A DNA stretch of 19,794 nt from Treponema sp. (GTDB lineage: Bacteria > Spirochaetota > Spirochaetia > Treponematales > Breznakiellaceae). Under the pieces are notes generated by a model, which saw nothing but the letters and a program-made list of their open reading frames with translations, was not told the origin of the DNA and made no database searches. This document shows, in pieces, positions 15,219 to 19,794 of the stretch (its first letter is position 1; the number at the start of each line of letters is the position of its first letter). Both the position numbers and the translations under genes were made by a program. The stretch lies in the NCBI GenBank assembly GCA_031271075.1, contig JAISWN010000060.1, positions 1 to 19,794 on the forward strand, given 5' to 3'.

Positions 15219-15249
15219 AGTTTAAATGTTCACGTTAAGGTTAAGTCAA
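15219..15249 (-). promoter_or_regulatory. Candidate MerR-type promoter of the aldo/keto reductase gene
   Basis: Reading leftward, TTGACT (15249-15244) is followed by a 19-bp spacer and TAAACT (15224-15219). The spacer contains an imperfect dyad centred on ACGT (TTaACGTgAA core, extended by outer AA/TT pairs). Long 19-20-bp spacers with a dyad inside are the hallmark of MerR-family activated promoters, and MerR proteins of the AdhR kind often control aldo/keto reductases. A TTTAAA at 17-bp spacing would instead give an ordinary promoter. Confidence 0.45.
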
Positions 15250-15294
15250 GAGGCGGGATCTCAATTTTACCGGTTTTTTTCTCAAATTTCCCGG

Positions 15295-15323
15295 TTTACA
15301 GCCCCCAAAAGCGCCCTTACGAT
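15295..15323 (+). promoter_or_regulatory. Weak candidate promoter for the second ABC operon
   Basis: TTTACA at 15295-15300 (5 of 6), a 17-bp spacer and TACGAT at 15318-15323 (4 of 6) would give a leader of about 120 nt before ATG 15449. It is the best sigma70-like match I found in the 281-bp gap, but the -10 box is poor. Confidence 0.3.
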
Positions 15324-15378
15324 AAATCAATCTTTGAAACCCGGCCGGAGTTTTCAAGAATTTTTAAGTGGTTGTTGG

Positions 15379-15410
15379 CGAAGCTTCGGTTCAACAGAAA
15401 CTGAAGTTTC
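15379..15410. promoter_or_regulatory. Two dyads in the leader of the second ABC operon
   Basis: CGAAGCTTCG (15379-15388) is a perfect 10-bp palindrome. GAAACT-GA-AGTTTC (15397-15410) has 6-bp arms around 2 bp. They lie 38-70 bp before the solute-binding-protein start. The second resembles LacI-type operator geometry but lacks the usual central CG. They may be operators for a regulator, possibly the response-regulator partner of the sensor kinase encoded at the end of this operon. Confidence 0.4.
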
Positions 15411-15448
15411 CGAACAGCTCTATTAGCTGATCTTTTTGGAGGAAAGAT

Positions 15449-16771
15449 ATGAAACATATCCGCAGTGTTTTTGTTGTTCTTTTTCTGGCTGTCTGCGCCG
15501 CTTCGGTTTTCGCCGGCGGCGGCGGGGATTCGGCCAGGGCTTCCGGGGCAAACGGGAAGAGCCCCCTTACCATCACTGTTACCTACGCCACGGGCAACCA
15601 GTTAACCGCCGATCTGATGCACGCCAGGGTTGAAGGGTTCATGAAGGAAAACCCCCATATAAGCCTGGTAGAAAAACTCAGCAACGAGGGATCCTACCTT
15701 GACGCGATCCGTACCCTGGACGCGGTGGGCGAATTCCCCGATCTGATCGAAATGCGGGACACCCCTCTCTTCGCCAGGGCGGGCAAACTGGGGGAGCTGC
15801 CCCCCGACATACGGAGTATGTTCCAGTACACCATGCCTTTCAACGGGAAGGTGTATACCGCGCCCATTGATGAATCCTACCCCACCGGGATAGTGTACAG
15901 CAAAAAGGCGTTCAGCCGTCTCGGTATCAATCCCGCAAACATCAAAACCTACAACGATTTCCTGGGGGCTTGCGAGCGCCTTAAAGCCGCGGGCATTGCG
16001 CCCATTGTGGTTGGGGGCAGCGATATCTGGCACATAGGGTTCTGGTGGAGCTACTTCTGGCTTAACAACGTAGCGGCGAAAGATCCGGACTGGATAGCCG
16101 GCCGTTATGCCGGAAAGGTTCACTACACGGACCCGGAGGTAAAGGCTGCCATGACAGGCCTTACGGAACTTTTCCGGAAGGGTTACATCGAAAAAGGCTG
16201 GGCTTCCACCGGGGAAGGCCAGTGTCCCTCCATCCTGGTAAGCGGGCAGGCGGCTATGTACTACATAGGGCCCTTCGCGTTCCAGCAGATAAGTGAGGCG
16301 GATCCCCAATTTGAGTTCGGATTTTTCGCCCTCCCCGACGACAAGGGCAGGTACAACGTAACCGGCGGGCCTACCGCCGCGGGCTGGGCCATTAACGCGG
16401 CGACTCAGAAGGATCCGGCCAAGGCGGAGGCGATCTACGACTTTATCCGCTACTTCTTCAGGAAGGATAATTATACCGACTACCTCAAACAGGGGAATTT
16501 CCTTTCCAGTCTGAAGGAGCCGGTTAGCTACGATACTACCGAACAGTTCAGGGAGGTGCAGCGTATTGCCGCCGCCGCGGACAGCAAGCGTCTCAACTGG
16601 AATCAGGGAGTCGGCCAGAACGAGCTGCCGCCGAATTTCCGGAATTACTGTTACAAGCTTGCCAGCGAATGGTTCCTCAACGTCTCGTCCATTGACGAGG
16701 GACTTAAGGCCATGGACCGGGAATGGGAAAACGCCGCCAGGGATTTTAATCCCGTACTCAACCATCGGTAG
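15449..16771 (+). CDS. ABC transporter solute-binding protein, family 1 (sugar type)
   Basis: A 440-residue periplasmic binding protein. Signal peptide at about residues 1-23 (MKHIRSVFVVLFLAVCAASVFA), cleaved before GGGGDS; the Cys lies inside the hydrophobic core and is not a lipobox. The mature protein has the family 1 pattern: TITVTYATGNQ strand, helix ending F-M-K-E-N-P-H-I, G-E-F-P-D-L-I-E-M-R, and after the hinge the paired W-x-x-G-F-W-W-S-Y region of oligosaccharide binders. GGAGG at 15438-15442, 6 bp upstream, fixes the start. First gene of an operon with two permeases and a sensor kinase, 10 bp before the first permease. It shares architecture with the binding protein at 10248-11582 but differs enough in sequence to suggest a different ligand. 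Confidence 0.92.
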   Translation: MKHIRSVFVVLFLAVCAASVFAGGGGDSARASGANGKSPLTITVTYATGNQLTADLMHARVEGFMKENPHISLVEKLSNEGSYLDAIRTLDAVGEFPDLIEMRDTPLFARAGKLGELPPDIRSMFQYTMPFNGKVYTAPIDESYPTGIVYSKKAFSRLGINPANIKTYNDFLGACERLKAAGIAPIVVGGSDIWHIGFWWSYFWLNNVAAKDPDWIAGRYAGKVHYTDPEVKAAMTGLTELFRKGYIEKGWASTGEGQCPSILVSGQAAMYYIGPFAFQQISEADPQFEFGFFALPDDKGRYNVTGGPTAAGWAINAATQKDPAKAEAIYDFIRYFFRKDNYTDYLKQGNFLSSLKEPVSYDTTEQFREVQRIAAAADSKRLNWNQGVGQNELPPNFRNYCYKLASEWFLNVSSIDEGLKAMDREWENAARDFNPVLNHR

Positions 16772-16781
16772 GGGTACTGTT

Positions 16782-17678
16782 ATGAAGACGCCGTCCCTAA
16801 GCGGGAAAAGCATCAATGCCGCCCCTTTCTTTTTTATACTTCCCGCCTTCGCGCTTTACACGGGGTTTGTCATACTGCCTTCGCTTGCCAGCATACAACT
16901 GTCGTTTACCAACTGGGACGGTATCAACCCCAGGTACCGCTACATCGGCCTGGACAATTACCTTGAGATATTCAGCAGCGGGCGTTTTTTCTCCGCCCTC
17001 TGGCGGACTCTGTTCCTTACCCTGCTCATCTCGGTGGGGGAAAATGTTACCGCCCTTGTCCTGGCCCTGGCCCTGGACAAGGTTCGCTGGTGCAGGGGTT
17101 TTTTACGCGCCGTTTTTTATATCCCCGTGCTTATCTCGGGGATAGTCTCGGGCTTTATATGGCTTACCATGTACAACTGGAATTTCGGCATCATCAATTC
17201 TATTCTGCGGCAGGCGGGGCTTGAGGGCCTGGCGGTTAACTGGATTGGAGACCCCGGCATCGTGCTTTTTTCCCTGGCCCTTACCATTATCTGGAAAGGC
17301 GCGGGTTACTATATGGTGATATACCTCGCGGGCCTCCAGGGCATTCCCAAGGACTGCCTGGAATCGGCGACTATAGACGGCGCCAACGGCTGGCAGTCTT
17401 TCTGGCACATCACCTTCCCCCTGCTGGCGGGATCGATCACCATTAACTTTACCCTTTCCCTGATCAACGGCTTAAAGATATTCGATCAGATAGTGGTTAT
17501 GACCAACGGGGGGCCGGGTTTTGCTTCGGAAACCATTACCTACCTGATCTACCGGGTGGCCTTTTCCGAAAGCAGGCAGGGCTTCGGAACCGCCATGGCG
17601 GTGGTGCTTTTCATCCTTATCTTCCTGCTGAACGGCGTACAGTCAAAGATCCTGAGAAGGCGGGAGGTAGCTTTATGA
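16782..17678 (+). CDS. ABC sugar transporter permease, MalF/UgpA type
   Basis: A 298-residue inner-membrane permease with six predicted spans. The first span follows residue 12 (APFFFILPAFALYTGFVILP), then S-I-Q-L-S-F-T-N-W-D-G, a signature of this family. The EAA loop is ESATIDGANGWQSFWHITFP and is followed by the M-T-N-G-G-P-G-F motif. The frame is open far upstream into the binding-protein gene, but ATG 16782 is chosen: AGGGG at 16770-16774 lies 7 bp before it and the hydrophobic N-terminus starts here. Its TGA overlaps the next start (ATGA), coupling translation of the two permeases. Confidence 0.93.
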   Translation: MKTPSLSGKSINAAPFFFILPAFALYTGFVILPSLASIQLSFTNWDGINPRYRYIGLDNYLEIFSSGRFFSALWRTLFLTLLISVGENVTALVLALALDKVRWCRGFLRAVFYIPVLISGIVSGFIWLTMYNWNFGIINSILRQAGLEGLAVNWIGDPGIVLFSLALTIIWKGAGYYMVIYLAGLQGIPKDCLESATIDGANGWQSFWHITFPLLAGSITINFTLSLINGLKIFDQIVVMTNGGPGFASETITYLIYRVAFSESRQGFGTAMAVVLFILIFLLNGVQSKILRRREVAL

Positions 17679-18532
17679 GCGGGAAACACGGCCGTTCCGC
17701 GCCGGAAAGGATCCGGCTTCCGGAGATCTGCGGCTTTGCCGCCCTTGCCCTCATCGCCGTCCTCTACGCCTTCCCCATAATCATTTCCTTCATGTCGGCC
17801 TTCAAATCCAACGGGGAAATACTCCGCAACCCCATTGCCCTGCCGGAGGGATTCTACCTTGAAAATTTTGTCTTTCTCTTTACCCGTACCCGGATACCAC
17901 GGGCTATCCTCAACACACTCTTTCTGACGGCGGCCTCGGAGATACTGATAGTTTTAGTGGTGCCCATGGCCTCCTACGGCATAGCCCGCTACCCTTCAAG
18001 GTGGACAAACGGGATCTACGCCTTTTTTATCGGCGGCATGATGATCCCCTTCCAGGCCTACATGATCTCCCTCTTTAAGGAGCTGAAAACCATCGGCCTC
18101 TTCGGGACTTTCCCCGGAACCATACTGATCTACGTGTCCGGCTCGGTGGCCTTCGGCTCCCTGCTTTTTACCAGTTTCATCAAGACCACCGTGCCCGTGG
18201 AGATTGAGGAGTCGGCCCGGATAGACGGCGCCGGTTCCCTGCGGCTTTTCTGGAAGATAGTGTTTCCTCTGCTCAGCCCCTGCACCGCCAGCATGATCAT
18301 CCTTAACGGCCTGGGGATATGGAACGACTTTCTTATGCCCAGCCTGATGCTCAACGCCAAACAGCCTTCCACCCTCAATGTGATCATTTTCAATTTTGTG
18401 GGGCAGTTCAACACCAGGTGGAACGTGGTGTTTGCCGGGGCGGTTATCTGCATTATCCCCGCGGTGATTATCTTCGTGGCCCTGCAGAAATACTTTATCA
18501 AGGGGATTGCGGCGGGGGCCGTTAAGGGTTAA
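17675..18532 (+). CDS. ABC sugar transporter permease, MalG/UgpE type
   Basis: A 285-residue inner-membrane permease, six predicted spans, pairing with the preceding gene by a 4-bp ATGA overlap. Typical parts are the first span at about residues 18-42 (FAALALIAVLYAFPIIISF), S-A-F-K-S-N-G-E-I-L, the span with MMIPFQAYMISLFKEL, the EAA loop ESARIDGAGSLRLFWKIVFP, and the C-terminal tail GIAAGAVKG. A GGGAGG lies just before the start. Only 9 bp separate it from the sensor kinase gene. As with the first ABC operon, no ATP-binding subunit is encoded here. Confidence 0.93.
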   Translation: MSGKHGRSAPERIRLPEICGFAALALIAVLYAFPIIISFMSAFKSNGEILRNPIALPEGFYLENFVFLFTRTRIPRAILNTLFLTAASEILIVLVVPMASYGIARYPSRWTNGIYAFFIGGMMIPFQAYMISLFKELKTIGLFGTFPGTILIYVSGSVAFGSLLFTSFIKTTVPVEIEESARIDGAGSLRLFWKIVFPLLSPCTASMIILNGLGIWNDFLMPSLMLNAKQPSTLNVIIFNFVGQFNTRWNVVFAGAVICIIPAVIIFVALQKYFIKGIAAGAVKG

Positions 18533-18541
18533 CATTCCCGT

Positions 18542-19794
18542 ATGAAGCCGAGGGGGCTCAGCCTTTTCAACAAATTCATTATTGCGTTTGTTTCCGTGGG
18601 CGTTGTCCCCGTTCTGCTGATAAGTTTTTACTCCGGCTGGCTTTTCCGGAAACAAAGCCTTGCCGTTGTGGAGGACAACTACCGGCAGGCGGCCCTTTAC
18701 GGGCAGCGGAACATTGACAGCCTGGTGGAAAAATACAACACTATTTCCAAGATGCTCTACACATACAGCCCCGGCAGCGAAGGGATACTCCGCGATACCG
18801 GGGGTCTTGGGTTCGCCAATGTCCTCAAGAGCCGGGGAAGCGACGGCCCGGAAGAACTGAAACGGCACAACGATATTATCTCGTTTTTGTACCTGGTTCA
18901 CTCTTCGGATCCCTATATCAGCAATGTGATTTTTACTGAAACCGATGGAACCGTCTACGCCTACGGCCGGAACAACCGCCCCCTTACCAGGAAGGACGTT
19001 TTTTTTGAATTAATTTCCCCATACCAGGGGGGAGAGGCAAACCGGCTTGGTTTTATTCCCACCCACCGGGACAGCTACTTCCTCGGATCCGGCAGGGATG
19101 TTTTTACCCTCCGCAGGAACTATCTGGATACCTCCTACCCCCTGGGGATCTACCGGGTTTTGGGGACCCTTTACATCGAAGTCGACGCCTCCGTTCTCGA
19201 CGCGGTGTGGAGGCCCTTTGAGAGTTACCGCAAGGCGGAGATTTTTATTACCGACCGGGAAGGCAACCGGATCTACGGGAACCCTGTTTATTCGGCCCGG
19301 CGCGAAAGCCCGAAAAGCCGTTTCCTGGAAATATCTTCCCCCTGCACCCTGGCGCCCTGGGATCTGGTATTCAGGATAGATTACCGGGAAGTGATGGGTA
19401 CTACTGCGGAACTCCTCCGTATTATCAGTGTAACGGTTACCCTGGTTTTAACCGCCCTGCTTGTACTTTCGGTCTTTTATTCCCGGTACTTTGTAAATCC
19501 CGTAAAGGCCCTTCTTGCCGGCATGAAGAAGGTTGAGGAAGGCCGCTTTGATCTGGGGATCAGGGTAAAGGCCCGGGACGAGATAGGGGAGCTTGCCGAG
19601 GGATTTTACGAGATGACTGAAAAACTGCGCGCCTACATCGAAACCTCCCTTATTGCCCGGATACGTCAAAAGGAAGCGGAACTGGGTTCCCTCAAGGCGC
19701 GGATCAAGCCCCATTTTCTGTACAACAGCCTGGAGATAATCAGGATGAACGCCATTGCCAACGACGACAGCGGTACTGCCGATCTGGTTATGCA
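18542..19794 (+). CDS. LytS/YesM-type sensor histidine kinase, cut by window edge
   Basis: The visible 417 residues form a two-span membrane sensor: span 1 at about residues 11-34, a large extracytoplasmic region of about 255 residues (dCache-like), span 2 at about 292-314, a HAMP segment at about 318-370 with RDEIGELAEGFYEMTEKL, and the start of the His_kinase domain with KPHFLYNSLE, where His391 is the expected phosphorylation site. The ATP-binding domain lies beyond 19794. In this family (YesM-like) the partner is usually an AraC-type response regulator encoded next to it. The gene follows the permease by 9 bp with a weak Shine-Dalgarno (AAGGG, 13 bp away), suggesting coupled, low-level translation. 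It probably senses the substrate of this ABC importer and controls the operon. Confidence 0.92.
   Translation, partial: MKPRGLSLFNKFIIAFVSVGVVPVLLISFYSGWLFRKQSLAVVEDNYRQAALYGQRNIDSLVEKYNTISKMLYTYSPGSEGILRDTGGLGFANVLKSRGSDGPEELKRHNDIISFLYLVHSSDPYISNVIFTETDGTVYAYGRNNRPLTRKDVFFELISPYQGGEANRLGFIPTHRDSYFLGSGRDVFTLRRNYLDTSYPLGIYRVLGTLYIEVDASVLDAVWRPFESYRKAEIFITDREGNRIYGNPVYSARRESPKSRFLEISSPCTLAPWDLVFRIDYREVMGTTAELLRIISVTVTLVLTALLVLSVFYSRYFVNPVKALLAGMKKVEEGRFDLGIRVKARDEIGELAEGFYEMTEKLRAYIETSLIARIRQKEAELGSLKARIKPHFLYNSLEIIRMNAIANDDSGTADLVM

Noticed and set aside
15334..15357. TTGAAA and TTTCAA arms around CCGGCCGG followed by a short T-run
   Set aside because: Considered as a terminator, but the arms pair off-centre with bulges and no gene ends just upstream in that direction.
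15226..15426. A 66-codon plus-strand frame upstream of the second ABC operon
   Set aside because: No Shine-Dalgarno before its ATG and it overlaps the aldo/keto reductase promoter and the leader dyads.
16566..16781. A 72-residue N-terminal extension of the first permease of the second ABC operon
   Set aside because: It overlaps the end of the binding-protein gene in another frame and is not membrane-like; the permease starts normally at 16782.

Overview
The window looks like a chromosomal segment of a free-living or gut-associated spirochaete, most likely a Treponema of the termite-gut type. This is inference from style, not a database match. The clues are a moderately GC-rich genome, several carbohydrate ABC importers without an ATPase gene, three solute-binding proteins whose mature N-termini start with a Gly-rich A-G-G-x-G run, and a transporter-linked LytS/YesM-type sensor kinase. 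I see no mobile element, CRISPR array, tRNA or rRNA.

Left part (1-5104). The minus strand carries nearly all of mfd, the transcription-repair coupling factor; its C-terminal end lies off the left edge. Divergent from it, across a 60-bp gap, is a translationally coupled pair (ATGA overlap): an exported protein of unknown function and a cytoplasmic protein with a receiver-like fold lacking the phospho-acceptor, followed by a degenerate PilZ-like domain.

Middle part (5124-13479). This looks like an acid-sugar utilisation locus built around a 311-bp divergent control region (8794-9104). Leftward lie a complete TRAP transporter (DctP, DctQ, DctM) and then a GntR/FCD regulator. Rightward lie a mandelate-racemase-type enolase-superfamily enzyme (probable acid-sugar dehydratase or racemase), an ABC solute-binding protein and two ABC permeases. 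A good sigma70-like promoter and a perfect 15-bp inverted repeat sit just before the enolase gene; the repeat is the best candidate operator for the GntR protein. Two different importers flanking one catabolic enzyme is the most notable arrangement here. The later steps of the pathway are not in the window.

Right part (13476-19794). A minus-strand pair, an aldo/keto reductase followed by a TatD-family metallohydrolase, converges on the ABC operon so tightly that the stop codons overlap. Divergent from the reductase is a second ABC operon (solute-binding protein and two permeases) that continues into a LytS/YesM-type sensor histidine kinase cut by the right edge. The reductase promoter has the 19-bp spacer and imperfect dyad typical of MerR-family control. 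Neither ABC operon encodes an ATPase, so both probably share one encoded elsewhere.
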